Part shown: one piece after another, positions 25,195-35,632 of the stretch | Numbering within the stretch: the first letter of the stretch is position 1 | Layout: the number at the start of each line of letters is the position of its first letter | Assembly (NCBI RefSeq): GCF_000711795.1 | Contig: NZ_JONH01000002.1 | Span: 1 to 64,000, forward strand | Length of the DNA: 64,000 nucleotides | From: Vibrio pacinii DSM 19139 | Lineage (GTDB): Bacteria > Pseudomonadota > Gammaproteobacteria > Enterobacterales > Vibrionaceae | Direction: 5' to 3' | Translations under genes and position numbers: made by a program | The notes under the pieces: model-generated | Seen by the model: only the letters and a program-made list of their open reading frames with translations | What the model was told of the DNA's origin: nothing | Databases searched by the model: none

Positions 25195-25812
25195 ATGCAC
25201 TACGCGATTTCCTATCAAACCGAAAACCATGATTTTTTGCTTTCCACACCGCGCCGAAAGTCGCTTAAACATCGTCTCTTTTTTGTCAAGCAGGGGTTGG
25301 TGCTGGTTAAATTAGGAAAACTCGAGTACGCCGTTGAATCAGGGCAAACATTTTGGCTGCCCTTCGACAGCTTAGTCTCCGTCACTTACACACCAAAAAC
25401 TCAAGTCAGTAGTGTCGACGTTTCTTCACGCGTCACCACCGCGCTGCCCAAACAAGGGGGCTACGTGAAACTGAATGAGTTGATGATGGCGTTGATCAAT
25501 CGATTAGAAACGCTGAACGAAAACCGTCAGCGTCAACAAGATATATTGACCGTACTTCGCGCTGAACTGAGCGAACTCAAGCCGGAACTCAAAGAGAGCA
25601 AACTGACCAAGCAGGTTAATCAATGGCAAGCCGACCAAGTCTCTTCGCTTAACAACGAATTACAGTTGGTACTGCGTTTTAGAGAAGCGAAAAAACAGAT
25701 GCTATCGGGTAAAAACCGTGATCTGGTCGTTGATAACTTATTTGATGGCAACGATGCGATATTGATCAGTTTGGAGCATGCGCTACTCGGTGACTCGACT
25801 GATAACAGTTAG
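25195..25812 (+). CDS. Conserved hypothetical protein, AraC-type cupin-like N-terminus
   Basis: 205 residues. The first ~75 residues (HDFLLSTPRRKSLKHRLFFVKQGLVLVKLGKLEYAVESGQTFWLPFDSLVSVTY) look like the sugar/effector-binding cupin of AraC regulators, with a 'v..Gq..wLPf' loop. No AraC DNA-binding domain follows; instead there is a charged, coiled-coil-like segment (about 100-170) with ELSELKPELKES. It may be a cupin regulator that lost or replaced its helix-turn-helix. Function unknown. Confidence 0.75.
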   Translation: MHYAISYQTENHDFLLSTPRRKSLKHRLFFVKQGLVLVKLGKLEYAVESGQTFWLPFDSLVSVTYTPKTQVSSVDVSSRVTTALPKQGGYVKLNELMMALINRLETLNENRQRQQDILTVLRAELSELKPELKESKLTKQVNQWQADQVSSLNNELQLVLRFREAKKQMLSGKNRDLVVDNLFDGNDAILISLEHALLGDSTDNS

Positions 25813-25908
25813 CACGAAAGTTTAACTATTTTCTGGCTGAATTGTCATTTTATAACTATAGATCTATTAATAAGAGCCTAATGCTTAACAATAGATAAGG
25901 AATGACAA

Positions 25909-27777
25909 ATGAAATTCAGCCATAAAATTGTGGCGGCTTCGTCTGTTCTACTATTAGCGACCGTGACCCTGCTTACCCTTCAACAATATTTCACCGTCCA
26001 AAAAGAAATAAAGAGCCAAGTGACCTCTAGTGTTGCTGAAATTGTTGACGGAGTCCGAGATACAACCGCCGCCGAAATTAATGCCCGTAAAGCTATCGCT
26101 TCCTACGCCACTAGCATGCTTGAAGTGAACCTCTCAGCTGAAGCCATAACCGCTGTATTAACTCGGCCTGTGGTCAAGGAGACATTTTTGCTCGCCGGGC
26201 TCGGGTTTGAGAAAGACGGTTCGAACATCAATAACGACCCTTCCTGGAATCCTGGTCCAACTTGGGACCCACGCGTACGCCCTTGGTACATTGACGCTAA
26301 AAACTCCGGTAAACTGGTGATCACTGCGCCTTACGCAGATTCCGCAACGGGCGAAATTCTGGTGTCGATCGCCACACCGGTTCGTGACAACGGTCAGTTT
26401 ATCGGCGCAATTTTTTACGATGTTAGTCTTGGCGCATTAGCCGAATTGGTCAACAAAGTGGAGCTATTTGACGCCGGTTACGTATTTATCGTTGCCGGAG
26501 ATGGAACCACTATCGCTCATCCAGACACCAAACTGAACGGCAAGCCGATGCAAGACTTTTTAGGCAGTGCTGTGATTAATGACAATCCGCAACAAGCAAC
26601 GATTGATAACAAAATTTACACTCTCGATTTTTCAAAGGTTCCGGGGGAGGATTGGTATGTCGGGGTGCTACTGGATGAAGAAATTGCCTATCAATCACTG
26701 GCCGATTTAAAAAACAGCTCGATTATCTACACCGTCGTCGCGTTGGTGATAAGTATTGTTGTTCTACTGGTACTAATCCGCACCTTGATGCGCCCTCTCG
26801 ACACTTTAAATGATGCCATTCAAGACGTTGCTTCTGGTCAAGGCGACTTAACTAAACGTCTTGACACCAATACAGATAAAGAGTTCTCGATTCTCGCCTC
26901 TGGATTTAATGACTTTACGGGTAGCTTACAACAATTGATTAGCCAATCGAAAGCGATTGGCGAAGAGATTCTGCGGGGCTCAGAAATGACTTCTGCTGGC
27001 CTAGAAAACTCAGCCGCCGCAATGCAAGATCAATTGCACGAACTTGAGCAACTTGCCACTGCCATGCACGAAATGGCCACGACCTCAGGAGATGTCGCCA
27101 ATAATGCGCAAGGCGCTGCTGCTGCTGCACGTGAAGCCGATGAAGCGACGGGTGTGGGTACCACAGTAGTCAGTGAAACCACCCTTGCCATCAACACGCT
27201 ATCGCAAACCATCGACAATGCCGTTGATGAAGTTAAGGTACTTGAATCAGCCACCGATAATATCGAAACCATTTTGAAAGTGATCAACGACATTGCTGAC
27301 CAAACCAATCTATTAGCGCTTAATGCCGCGATTGAAGCCGCACGGGCGGGTGAATCAGGCCGTGGATTTGCCGTTGTTGCCGATGAGGTACGCACCCTTG
27401 CTCAGCGCACTCAAGAGTCGACGACAGAAATCCGCAACATGATTGAACAACTTCAAGCAGGAGCAAAATCCGTCTCTAATGCAATGAACACCAGTAAGAG
27501 CACAGCGGGCACCGCCGTTGATAGGGCCAACGAAGCCAACGTAGCGTTGGAGCAAATTCGCAATGCCATCCAACGCATCAGTGATATGAATATTCAAATC
27601 GCCTCTGCTGCAGAAGAACAGAGTTTAGTTGCCGAAGAGATCAACAACAATACGGTCAAGATTAAAGATCTTTCGACTCAAGTGGCAGATTCGGCATCTA
27701 ACGCTAGCATCGCCATGCAAGCACAAACCGAGAACATTCGCGAGCAAGATGCCATATTGAATAAATTCACAGTGTAG
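25909..27777 (+). CDS. Methyl-accepting chemotaxis protein with dCache_1 sensor
   Basis: 622 residues. TM1 about 7-25, periplasmic dCache domain about 30-272, TM2 about 273-295, HAMP about 296-348, cytoplasmic signalling domain to the end with the invariant tip [20 protein letters not shown]. The sensor has [14 protein letters not shown] and FYDVSL, the Arg/Trp/Tyr/Asp set of amino-acid-binding dCache receptors, so an amino acid ligand is likely but inferred. No CheR-tether pentapeptide is seen at the C-terminus (ends NKFTV). AAGGAA precedes the ATG. Monocistronic. Confidence 0.96.
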   Translation: MKFSHKIVAASSVLLLATVTLLTLQQYFTVQKEIKSQVTSSVAEIVDGVRDTTAAEINARKAIASYATSMLEVNLSAEAITAVLTRPVVKETFLLAGLGFEKDGSNINNDPSWNPGPTWDPRVRPWYIDAKNSGKLVITAPYADSATGEILVSIATPVRDNGQFIGAIFYDVSLGALAELVNKVELFDAGYVFIVAGDGTTIAHPDTKLNGKPMQDFLGSAVINDNPQQATIDNKIYTLDFSKVPGEDWYVGVLLDEEIAYQSLADLKNSSIIYTVVALVISIVVLLVLIRTLMRPLDTLNDAIQDVASGQGDLTKRLDTNTDKEFSILASGFNDFTGSLQQLISQSKAIGEEILRGSEMTSAGLENSAAAMQDQLHELEQLATAMHEMATTSGDVANNAQGAAAAAREADEATGVGTTVVSETTLAINTLSQTIDNAVDEVKVLESATDNIETILKVINDIADQTNLLALNAAIEAARAGESGRGFAVVADEVRTLAQRTQESTTEIRNMIEQLQAGAKSVSNAMNTSKSTAGTAVDRANEANVALEQIRNAIQRISDMNIQIASAAEEQSLVAEEINNNTVKIKDLSTQVADSASNASIAMQAQTENIREQDAILNKFTV

Positions 27778-27795
27778 TTAGAGGCTTAATTGGTT

Positions 27796-27820
27796 AAAAG
27801 GCGCGTCATGCGCCTTTTCT
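27796..27820. terminator. Terminator between chemoreceptor and amylase genes
   Basis: AAAAGGCGC/GCGCCTTTT with loop GTCAT, suitable for both convergent genes. Confidence 0.92.
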
Positions 27821-27825
27821 CTGGC

Positions 27826-29178
27826 CTAAATCGCGACCAACATCATTGCTGAATGTGGCCTAACCTTGAGTAAACATCGACCATTTTTCGGCTCCATACT
27901 CTCTAAGCTCAGTAAATCTAGCCATTGAGATTTAGTGGTAAAGTCGACGCTTTGTGGCCGCTTAGATTTATTGATCACCACCATTCCTTCCTCGCCGCGA
28001 ACGAAGACCAACAGATCGTCGGACGCTTCAAGTATTTTCATGTTGTTGCCATGCATGCGGTTATGGAAATCGATCGCGGCAACCATTTTTTCATCTTTCC
28101 AAGCATTTACCCAACGCGGCTCTCCCGCCTCATTGGTAATGCCACTGGTATCTAAGTCAGTGTAAACTAATGGCACACCACCATTGCGACCTAGCAAATA
28201 GCAATACGCCAACCACTCCTTTTCTTCGCTCATAACCAAGTTGGCGAACACATCGTTGTTGGGAATGTCGTGGGTAATTGCAAACGTAATTGCGCGCGTT
28301 TCCGATAACGCCTGACCAAAGCAGTAAGGATCGACCAAACTTTTTAGGCTTCCTTGGCTTTCAAGGGCATCAAAAAGGGTTTGAAACAACGGAAAGTCGT
28401 AGGCACCAAGACGTGTTTGAGCCAAGAATGGCTGCAAAAATAACTCGTATTCTGGTTGCGTGGCACCACCGCTAGTAATGATTTCGCCAAAAATATGCAC
28501 GTCCTGACAAATCTCTTCACTCCACACCTGCTTAAGGTGTTCTAACGTCATATGTTTTGCAGCATCAATACGAAAACCCTTCACCCCCATCGCTTTTAAA
28601 GCATAAAGGTAGGCTTGTTGTTGTTCAATCACATGCGGGCAAACTCGCAGAGTAGGTAAACCAGGATCGCTAGGACCGCCAGTGATGCGTCCGTTTTGTA
28701 CTTGCCAGCTATCTTGCCAATCTTCAATCCCAAAAGCCTCAACGAAATCATCACGATCAAACAGAGGTTGAGTGAGATCACCAAACAGGCGCTGCGCTTG
28801 ATAATAGTCGCCGTGCGTTTGATAACGCTTAAGATCATCTTCGCTTGGGTACTGCAAATCGCTGCGAATTGATGACTCGTTGGCCATATGGTTAAACACC
28901 ACATCGGCGTACACGTAAATACCGTATTGCTTTAAGGTTTCAAGCATACGTTTAAAATCGGTCGTATTACCAAGTTGATTGTCAATCACTCGATAATCTT
29001 GCGGCTGATAACGCTGCCACCACTGGGTGCCTGCTTCAGTCTTTAACGATTTCATTGGCGGTGAAACCAGCACGCACTTGTAGCCAGCTTGCTGAATTTG
29101 CCGTGCACGCTGTTCAACCATTGCATACGGCCAGTCAAATGCGTGTAAAATAACATCGGTCGTGTGAGACATATTCAT
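27826..29178 (-). CDS. Alpha-amylase family (GH13) protein, cytoplasmic
   Basis: 450 residues without a signal peptide. GH13 regions are in order: DVVFNH, GFRIDAAKH with the nucleophile Asp, FGEI with the acid Glu, and ITHDIPNND with the third carboxylate. It would hydrolyse alpha-1,4-glucan or maltodextrin inside the cell. The start at 29178 follows AAGGAA by six bases; 16 more codons are open upstream. Catalytic residues are intact. Confidence 0.92.
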   Translation of the reverse strand: MNMSHTTDVILHAFDWPYAMVEQRARQIQQAGYKCVLVSPPMKSLKTEAGTQWWQRYQPQDYRVIDNQLGNTTDFKRMLETLKQYGIYVYADVVFNHMANESSIRSDLQYPSEDDLKRYQTHGDYYQAQRLFGDLTQPLFDRDDFVEAFGIEDWQDSWQVQNGRITGGPSDPGLPTLRVCPHVIEQQQAYLYALKAMGVKGFRIDAAKHMTLEHLKQVWSEEICQDVHIFGEIITSGGATQPEYELFLQPFLAQTRLGAYDFPLFQTLFDALESQGSLKSLVDPYCFGQALSETRAITFAITHDIPNNDVFANLVMSEEKEWLAYCYLLGRNGGVPLVYTDLDTSGITNEAGEPRWVNAWKDEKMVAAIDFHNRMHGNNMKILEASDDLLVFVRGEEGMVVINKSKRPQSVDFTTKSQWLDLLSLESMEPKNGRCLLKVRPHSAMMLVAI

Positions 29179-29388
29179 CACGATTTCCTTTATCAGGGAG
29201 TCAACACTCACCCATGAGTGCGCCATTGTTCACTATATTATCAAACCGTGTGGCTGTCCCTCTTCACCCCTTAGCGATTAATTCACGTAGTAGTGAATAG
29301 GCGTAGATTAGTATAGAGTGACTCACTTCAATCAACCGTATTGATGACAACGCTATACTTGTCTACATAAGCAAATAAGGATCGCAAT

Positions 29389-30036
29389 ATGAATAACATT
29401 CGCATTGATATCGTTTCTGACGTGGTGTGCCCTTGGTGCATTATTGGCTACAAGCGTCTCGAGCAAGCGTTAGCGAGCCTCAGTGATAGCGTTCAAGCCG
29501 ATATCCATTGGCATCCCTTTGAACTAAACCCCGCCATGGGTCCAGACGGACAAAACTTACGCGAACATATCCAAGAAAAGTATGGCACTAACGATGAAGC
29601 GAGTCTTTCAGCACGTAACACATTGACTCAACTTGGCCAAGAGGTCGGCTTTCTGTTTGAATTTAGTGATGAGATGCGTATCTATAACACACGTAAAGCC
29701 CATCAGCTATTACTATGGGCACAAAGTGAAAATAAACAGTTAGCCCTTGAACTGAGTTTGTTCGAGGCCTACTTTACCTACGGGCAAGATATCAGTGATG
29801 ATAGTGTGTTAATTGAATGTGCCATTCAAGCGGAATTAGATCAGCAAGTGGCGCAACATATCATCAACGATAGTACTTGGGCTGAAACGGTGGCCTCAAC
29901 CGAACAGCAGTGGCTTGAGGCGGGCATCAATGCCGTCCCTGCTATCATCATCAATCAGAAACATTTGATTTCTGGCGCACAAACCTCAGATCGACTGATC
30001 TCAGCCATTGAGCAAATTATTCAAGCCGAAGGGTAA
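29389..30036 (+). CDS. DsbA/FrnE family dithiol oxidoreductase
   Basis: 215 residues. DIVSDVVCPWCIIGYKRLE places a CPWC active site at residues 14-17 of a thioredoxin fold with helical insert, and a cis-Pro appears in INAVPAIIINQ. No signal peptide, so cytoplasmic like FrnE (polyketide isomerase-like DsbA proteins). Substrate unknown. Confidence 0.93.
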   Translation: MNNIRIDIVSDVVCPWCIIGYKRLEQALASLSDSVQADIHWHPFELNPAMGPDGQNLREHIQEKYGTNDEASLSARNTLTQLGQEVGFLFEFSDEMRIYNTRKAHQLLLWAQSENKQLALELSLFEAYFTYGQDISDDSVLIECAIQAELDQQVAQHIINDSTWAETVASTEQQWLEAGINAVPAIIINQKHLISGAQTSDRLISAIEQIIQAEG

Positions 30037-30062
30037 TGGCATCAATCAAGCGATGATTAGCT

Positions 30063-30087
30063 AAGGGGTAAACATGATTTACCCCTT
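30063..30087. terminator. Terminator between convergent genes
   Basis: AAGGGGTAAA/TTTACCCCTT with 5-base loop CATGA. Confidence 0.9.
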
Positions 30088-30107
30088 ATGCACTTGGGTG
30101 TAACACC

Positions 30108-31013
30108 TCAAGAAACGAGAGCTTTCACTCGCGCGCCTAACGTCACGATCAAGACGACCACCAGCCCGGCGAGCATTCCAATCAATCCGTTAAGTAGCGT
30201 CGGTAATATCGCTTTAGCTACAGAGATATTGGCCAGATTAAGAATGATCGGCTCAACCCAGTGATGAATCACTGGCACATTGTGTACCACGATACCACCA
30301 CCGACCAAAAACATCGCCGCTGTTCCAACAACGGCAAGCACTTTCATTAATTTAGGCGCGAACGCGATAAGCGCTTGGCCCAATTTAAAGCGCAACCCGA
30401 CCCCTTTAGACTGACGCTCCAAGTAAAAACCCAGATCGTCTAATTTAACGATTCCTGCCACCAGGCCATATACACCAATTGTCATGACCAAAGCGATTAA
30501 ACTCACCACTAAAATTTGCGTCGACATCACTTGGCCTTGCACAGTCCCCAGAGCAATCACAATAATTTCAGCCGATAAAATGAAGTCAGTGCGAATCGCT
30601 CCAGCAATTTTTTTCTGCTCGTACTCTTCAACCGATAGGTCACTTAATTCACTCTCTGTCGCCGTGTCTTCAGCGGCGTGAAACAGCTTTTCAAGGATCT
30701 TCTCGGCACCTTCAAAACAGAGAAATAAGCCACCGAGTAACAAAAGCGGCATGATAAGCCAAGAGGTAAATGCACTCATCAAAAGCGCTGCTGGCACCAA
30801 AATTAGCTTATTGCGAAACGACCCCTTAGCGACACTCCATACCACCGGTATTTCGCGTTCAGCCCTAACCCCCGCGACTTGTTGCGCATTGAGTGCGAGA
30901 TCATCGCCTAGTACCCCTGCGGTCTTCTTCGCTGCCATTTTCGACATGACGGCGACATCATCCAGTACCGTCGCAATATCATCCAACAAGGTTAATAAAC
31001 TTGCCCCAGCCAT
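30108..31013 (-). CDS. yedI: DUF808 (YedI) family inner membrane protein
   Basis: 301 residues. The N-terminal MAGASLLTLLDDIATVLDDVAVMSKMAAKKTAGVLGDDLALNAQQV is the hallmark of the YedI/DUF808 family. About eight hydrophobic segments follow. Function is not established. Monocistronic, convergent with the oxidoreductase gene. Confidence 0.93.
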   Translation of the reverse strand: MAGASLLTLLDDIATVLDDVAVMSKMAAKKTAGVLGDDLALNAQQVAGVRAEREIPVVWSVAKGSFRNKLILVPAALLMSAFTSWLIMPLLLLGGLFLCFEGAEKILEKLFHAAEDTATESELSDLSVEEYEQKKIAGAIRTDFILSAEIIVIALGTVQGQVMSTQILVVSLIALVMTIGVYGLVAGIVKLDDLGFYLERQSKGVGLRFKLGQALIAFAPKLMKVLAVVGTAAMFLVGGGIVVHNVPVIHHWVEPIILNLANISVAKAILPTLLNGLIGMLAGLVVVLIVTLGARVKALVS

Positions 31014-31188
31014 AGGTTGACTCTCTTGATTGTTGGTTTCGATGTAAACAAATGTAACACCATCCCCTGTGCAGACAAACTGAAATAGTCACCCTGAGTT
31101 AAATGCACGCTTTTTGCTGGCAGTGATTGCTTGTGATGATGGCGCGCTCTATGCTATTGGCCTCTGCTAATAACAAAAAGGCAAAGTA

Positions 31189-32118
31189 ATGCACAGTACT
31201 TATCCTATCGGCACGGCTGGTCAGAAATGGGGCGAGGCCGAACGACAAGCGTGGCGCGATCAAACCACCATCAAGCGTCATTACCAACACGAAGTCGTGG
31301 CTAAAATTAAGGCGCTCGGTGAGCAATTTGACGTCACGCAATATGGTGCACTTTCTTACGACCCGGACCGTTACCCGCTGTTTTGCATCAAGAGTAAAGC
31401 ATGGCACTGTGACAAACCTGTCGTGCTGATCACCGGTGGCGTTCATGGTTATGAAACCAGTGGTGTCCATGGCGCACTGCAATTTGCTCAATCGGAGATG
31501 GCCCGCTACAGCAAGCACTTTAATATTATTGTCGCGCCATGTGTGAGCCCTTGGGGATATGAGACCATCAATCGTTGGAATCCACTGGCACTCGATCCGA
31601 ACCGTTCGTTTTATGCCAACTCTCCTGCCGAAGAGTCTGCAAATCTCATCAAACTTGTCGCGTCATTAGGTGACAATGTCCTTGTTCATATCGATCTGCA
31701 TGAAACCACCGACAGCGATGAAAGTGAGTTTCGTCCAGCACTTGCTGCCCGTGATGGTATTGAATACGAGGCAGGAATGATCCCAGACGGCTTTTACACT
31801 GTGGGCGATAGCGAAAATCCGCAGCCCGAGTTTCAAGCCGCAGTCATTGAGTCGGTAAGCAAAGTGACCCATATCGCCCCTGCGGATGACAAAGGTGAGA
31901 TCATCGGCTCTGTGGTAGTACAAGATGGCGTGATCAATTATCCGATGGTCAAGCTTGGTTTGTGTGGCGGTGTCACTTCTTGTACTTATGGAACCACAAC
32001 CGAAGTGTATCCAGATAGCCCCAAAGTCACTGACCAAGAGTGTAACGATGCCCAAGTGGCCGCGATTACTGGTGGTTTGGATTATGTATTAGGCTGTTTG
32101 CAAGGTCAGTCAGCTTAA
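31189..32118 (+). CDS. M14-like zinc metallocarboxypeptidase
   Basis: 309 residues. GGVHGYETSG supplies the H-x-x-E zinc ligands of the M14/AstE-AspA superfamily, and VHIDLHETTDSDESEF the third His region. No signal peptide, so cytoplasmic. It should hydrolyse an amide or peptide bond near a carboxylate; the natural substrate is unknown. Confidence 0.88.
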   Translation: MHSTYPIGTAGQKWGEAERQAWRDQTTIKRHYQHEVVAKIKALGEQFDVTQYGALSYDPDRYPLFCIKSKAWHCDKPVVLITGGVHGYETSGVHGALQFAQSEMARYSKHFNIIVAPCVSPWGYETINRWNPLALDPNRSFYANSPAEESANLIKLVASLGDNVLVHIDLHETTDSDESEFRPALAARDGIEYEAGMIPDGFYTVGDSENPQPEFQAAVIESVSKVTHIAPADDKGEIIGSVVVQDGVINYPMVKLGLCGGVTSCTYGTTTEVYPDSPKVTDQECNDAQVAAITGGLDYVLGCLQGQSA

Positions 32119-32163
32119 TCAGAATGAGCACTCTAGTGGATACGGTTCCATTTGTTGTTCCTC

Positions 32164-32203
32164 AAGCCGAACCCGATAAGTTAACACTGGGTTCGGCTTT
32201 TTA
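32164..32203 (+). terminator. Terminator after the M14 peptidase gene
   Basis: AAGCCGAACCC/GGGTTCGGCTT stem with a 14-base loop, then TTTTA. Confidence 0.88.
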
Positions 32204-32242
32204 CGCCTAAGTCTCCTAAAGAGGGGAAGCGGCCTATCGGTT

Positions 32243-33304
32243 TCAACCGAGCAAATAACAACTTTGTAATGCGTGGCCTTTTGCGTTTTCACCTCCAATG
32301 ATAACTAGACCTTGTTCACTGGTAATTGAGATGCCATAAGCTTGGCCCACAGGCAATGTTCCTATCCGTTGCCATTGTTGATCTTCAAAGCACCAAATAT
32401 CGTCAGCATAATGCTTACTCAACCCCTGATGGGTATACCATTGCTTTTCTCTTGCTTGTTTCTGGCTGCCCACAAAAAATGCACCACCAGCCACAACATA
32501 TTGGCCTTTCACCAGTCCGGCATAAGCGCCAGCGAGTCCTTCGTGCTCTTGAGGTGAGTGTTCAATGCTCGGCAACGTATTGATCTTCACTTTGTCACCT
32601 GAGTGAAAGGTAAATTGTTTTATTTCTGTACTGCGCAAGCCGGGCTTGATTTCGCCATCCACCAATACTATCTGGTTATCATGTTGGATTAGGCTCGCAC
32701 CACAATTCGCAGGGAATGGATTTGCCGTTAGAATTCGCCATTGCAACGTTTCGCAATCAAACAACCAAATATCCTGATTCCAACCGTATTGCTCGGGTCG
32801 CATTGACATAAACTCAACCAAAGTGGCTTGGTGTTTTTCGGGGTCGAGAGTGGCATCTATCTGGCCAATTTTTGCTAGAAAGTCATCGAACAGGGCTTTG
32901 TTGTACCCTCCCCAAAAAGCAATTTTCCCCGGTGCAATTTCACAACCACTAGCACCGAGTAAACCTACAGGGGTTTTTGATGATATTTTTTCCCACTGAT
33001 TGTTCGTAACATCGAAACGATACACGTCTGTAAGCACTTGGGTGTATTCACTGTCTTCGTCTAAACCGGCGCCAGAGAACACCCAAATGCTGTTGCCACT
33101 TGCAACCATGACAGCATCATTTCTAATCACCCCGATAAACGGAGCCATTGATTGCCAACCAAGTTCAATCGAATTCAAATCAAGGCAGTAAAACTGTTTA
33201 CCCGCAGTGCCTAATCCAGCGAAGATCCGGTCGTCTATTCGAGCCCCGACAGCGTTTTTAATCGCATCAGGGAAATCAGGATACGAAACCATAGAAAGTG
33301 GCAT
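32243..33304 (-). CDS. NanM-like sialic acid mutarotase without signal peptide
   Basis: 353 residues of kelch repeats, paralogous to the neighbouring nanM throughout (for example GLGTAGKQFYCLDL versus [14 protein letters not shown], and PVGLLGASGCE versus [11 protein letters not shown]). NanM speeds conversion between alpha and beta sialic acid. This copy lacks an export signal: the ATG at 33304 with TGGAG upstream starts MPLSMVSYPDFP directly at the first blade. It begins 14 bp after nanM, so the two are one operon. Cytoplasmic activity is inferred. Confidence 0.88.
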   Translation of the reverse strand: MPLSMVSYPDFPDAIKNAVGARIDDRIFAGLGTAGKQFYCLDLNSIELGWQSMAPFIGVIRNDAVMVASGNSIWVFSGAGLDEDSEYTQVLTDVYRFDVTNNQWEKISSKTPVGLLGASGCEIAPGKIAFWGGYNKALFDDFLAKIGQIDATLDPEKHQATLVEFMSMRPEQYGWNQDIWLFDCETLQWRILTANPFPANCGASLIQHDNQIVLVDGEIKPGLRSTEIKQFTFHSGDKVKINTLPSIEHSPQEHEGLAGAYAGLVKGQYVVAGGAFFVGSQKQAREKQWYTHQGLSKHYADDIWCFEDQQWQRIGTLPVGQAYGISITSEQGLVIIGGENAKGHALQSCYLLG

Positions 33305-33318
33305 GATTAACTCCATTA

Positions 33319-34479
33319 TTAATTGGTCACTTGAACGGCTTTGCCATCCCAAGAAAGTAAGTAGACTTCTTTGCGCGCTGCACGCTTGTCGTCTTCTCCA
33401 CCCACAATCAATACACCTTTATCTGTAGTAAAAGATGCGCCATAAGCTAAACCGTAAGGTAAGTCAGTAGATTGAGACCAAAGTCCGCCTTTTAACACGT
33501 ACGTTTCTGGATTAAACGCTTTGCCAAACCCGTTGTGCGCAAACATTTTTCCTTGCTCAAAGGCCTCTTTAGCGCCATGGAAATTCGCCCCACCCGCAAC
33601 AATCATAACGCCGTTACTTTCTCCAGCAAATGCACCTGCGACACCTTCTTGTACTAACTGGTCAGCTGGCTTTGGTAAATCGTGCAGACTCATCCATGGC
33701 TGCTCCGCACCAAAAGAAAACTGCTTCACTTCCGACGTGCGTAATCCAGGTTTGATTTCGCCACTCACGAGGGTCGCCATCGCCCCTTTCTGAACTAACG
33801 CTGACCCACAATTTGGCATGAAAGGAGATACACCCAGCGTTTCCCATACCCCAGTTTCAGGCGTATAGCTAATGACATTTGAATTCCATTGGTAATCAAG
33901 GGGCTTCATACCCATGTAGTCATCAACAATTTTTTGCCATTTTTCTGGCTGATCTTTTTTGCTGGTTGCGTTGATATCGGCCAAGTACTGATCAAAGAAA
34001 CCTTTGTTATAGCCACCAAAAAATAGAACTTGTTTGTTATCAGGAGAATAAGATGCCGACCCAAGCAAACCTACTGGAGTTTCGGTATTCACAAGAGCCC
34101 ACTTATTGGCCTTTGCGTCATAGCGGTAAACCGTATCGAAAAGAATCGGCGTAGCATCACTCGAATGATTTTTACCTGAGCCACCGAAAACATAGATTTC
34201 CTCACCAACGACACTCGCTGTTGCGCCACTTCGAGCTGGACCTGCGAAGTCTGCTTTCTTTTGCCAGCCTTTTTTCATGTCAGCTAAATCCAACATGTAG
34301 AACTCTTGACCTGCAGAGCCTAAACCAACGTAAAGTTTGCTACCCACTTGAGCGCTAATTCCACTTTTCATACCTACAGGTAAATCAGGCCACTGCTCTT
34401 GTGCAAAAGTCGCAGTGCTTAGAAACAGTGAAGCTGTCAGAAAAGGCATGGCAAAGCTATTGAGGTATCGTTTATTCAT
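33319..34479 (-). CDS. nanM: N-acetylneuraminate epimerase/mutarotase, periplasmic
   Basis: 386 residues. The signal peptide [20 protein letters not shown]...ATFA is cleaved before QEQW. The mature part is a six-bladed kelch propeller with repeated 'gG.......' blades, e.g. [10 protein letters not shown] and VAGGANFHG. It supplies the anomer of Neu5Ac favoured by transport. AAGGAAAT precedes the ATG. Located downstream of nanR behind a terminator and probably expressed from its own promoter in 34480-34620. Confidence 0.92.
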   Translation of the reverse strand: MNKRYLNSFAMPFLTASLFLSTATFAQEQWPDLPVGMKSGISAQVGSKLYVGLGSAGQEFYMLDLADMKKGWQKKADFAGPARSGATASVVGEEIYVFGGSGKNHSSDATPILFDTVYRYDAKANKWALVNTETPVGLLGSASYSPDNKQVLFFGGYNKGFFDQYLADINATSKKDQPEKWQKIVDDYMGMKPLDYQWNSNVISYTPETGVWETLGVSPFMPNCGSALVQKGAMATLVSGEIKPGLRTSEVKQFSFGAEQPWMSLHDLPKPADQLVQEGVAGAFAGESNGVMIVAGGANFHGAKEAFEQGKMFAHNGFGKAFNPETYVLKGGLWSQSTDLPYGLAYGASFTTDKGVLIVGGEDDKRAARKEVYLLSWDGKAVQVTN

Positions 34480-34637
34480 TATCTTAATTTCCTTATTGAA
34501 ATGGCCATAACCTGCCATTTAGTTAATGAGAATACGTATGAATCTCTCGTTTACAATTCATACATAGTATTGATCAAAGGAAATTATTTTTATAAGATCG
34601 AGTTAACAAAAAAATAATTTTTATTACAGGTAAAATA

Positions 34638-34659
34638 AAAGCCTGCGATTGCAGGCTTT
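34638..34659 (-). terminator. Terminator after nanR
   Basis: AAAGCCTGC/GCAGGCTTT, loop GATT, followed on the minus strand by TATTTTA. Confidence 0.9.
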
Positions 34660-34683
34660 AGGCTATTAAGAGTATTTGGTTTG

Positions 34684-35520
34684 CTATGAGGTCATTAACG
34701 GCATAACCACTTCTGCAGTCTCTAAAACGGAGTCTGAGTATTCCGGATACATATCTAGCAAACTGTTCACCAACACATCAACTAGCAACAAAGCACCGAC
34801 TTTCGATGAGAAAGCACCGCCAGTTAGTGGACCTTCAGGCCTAGCTGCAACGAGCATTTCTGTAGAAATTGCCGACAAAGGGCTATGGCTAATATTGGTA
34901 AAAGAAACAACAGGCACTTGGCGTTTGTATGCTTGTGTCGCCGCATGAACCACTTCTTTGGTTGACCCTGAGCTTGAGACAGATATCCATAAGTCTCCTT
35001 CAGTACAGCGTGCTGCATTCATCGCAGCAAGATGAGTGTCCTCATACATTGTGACTTTTTTGCCGATTCTCAATAAACGAAATGAAAGATATCGCCCTAC
35101 AATACTCGACGCTCCAACCCCAACACAGCTTATAAAACTGGAGTTATGGACCAACTTACAGATCCTCTCTAACGATTTCCTGTCAATGAGTTTGGCCGTA
35201 TCATTCAAACTTGCCACCGCATTCTGAGCAGAAACATCACAAATATCACCTGCGACTTCGGGGGCATTCTGACTCGCGGTTTGGCTCAAATCTATTGCCA
35301 AACCCATACGGAAATCAGAATACCCTTTGTAACCAAGATCACGACACAAACGAACGACGGTCGCTTCACTGGTTTGAGTATTTTTAGCAAGCTCAGTGAT
35401 CGTTTGAAATTGCACATCATGTGCATTTTCAATAATGTAGTTCGCCACAATGGTAAGTTTCTTACTCAAAGGTTCTATATTAGAACGCATTCTGACTAAA
35501 AGATTTTTAGGCGTATTCAC
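34684..35520 (-). CDS. nanR: RpiR-family transcriptional regulator of sialic acid genes
   Basis: 278 residues. The N-terminal RpiR helix-turn-helix (ANYIIENAHDVQFQTITELAKNTQTSEATVVRLCRDLGYKGYSDFR) is followed by a SIS phosphosugar-binding domain (ISCVGVGASSIVGRYLSFRLLRIG, WISVSSSGSTKEVV). In V. vulnificus the equivalent NanR senses an amino-sugar phosphate and represses nan genes. Position between nanA and nanM supports the same role here. Confidence 0.93.
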   Translation of the reverse strand: MNTPKNLLVRMRSNIEPLSKKLTIVANYIIENAHDVQFQTITELAKNTQTSEATVVRLCRDLGYKGYSDFRMGLAIDLSQTASQNAPEVAGDICDVSAQNAVASLNDTAKLIDRKSLERICKLVHNSSFISCVGVGASSIVGRYLSFRLLRIGKKVTMYEDTHLAAMNAARCTEGDLWISVSSSGSTKEVVHAATQAYKRQVPVVSFTNISHSPLSAISTEMLVAARPEGPLTGGAFSSKVGALLLVDVLVNSLLDMYPEYSDSVLETAEVVMPLMTS

Positions 35521-35632
35521 ATTGGCCCCTATAGATACATAACGCTTGAGTCAAAATAGCAGACTCAATAAAACAATGACATAGCATCCCATATTAAAGC
35601 GTAATATATGGGGATTTACCCCCCTTATATCG

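Noticed and set aside
27030..27395. 121-codon frame antisense to the chemoreceptor signalling domain
   Set aside because: Typical shadow of an Ala/Ser-rich coiled-coil gene; the sense frame is a full-length chemoreceptor.
31099..31518. 139-codon minus-strand frame over the start of the M14 peptidase gene
   Set aside because: Antisense to conserved zinc-binding residues, no recognisable protein features.
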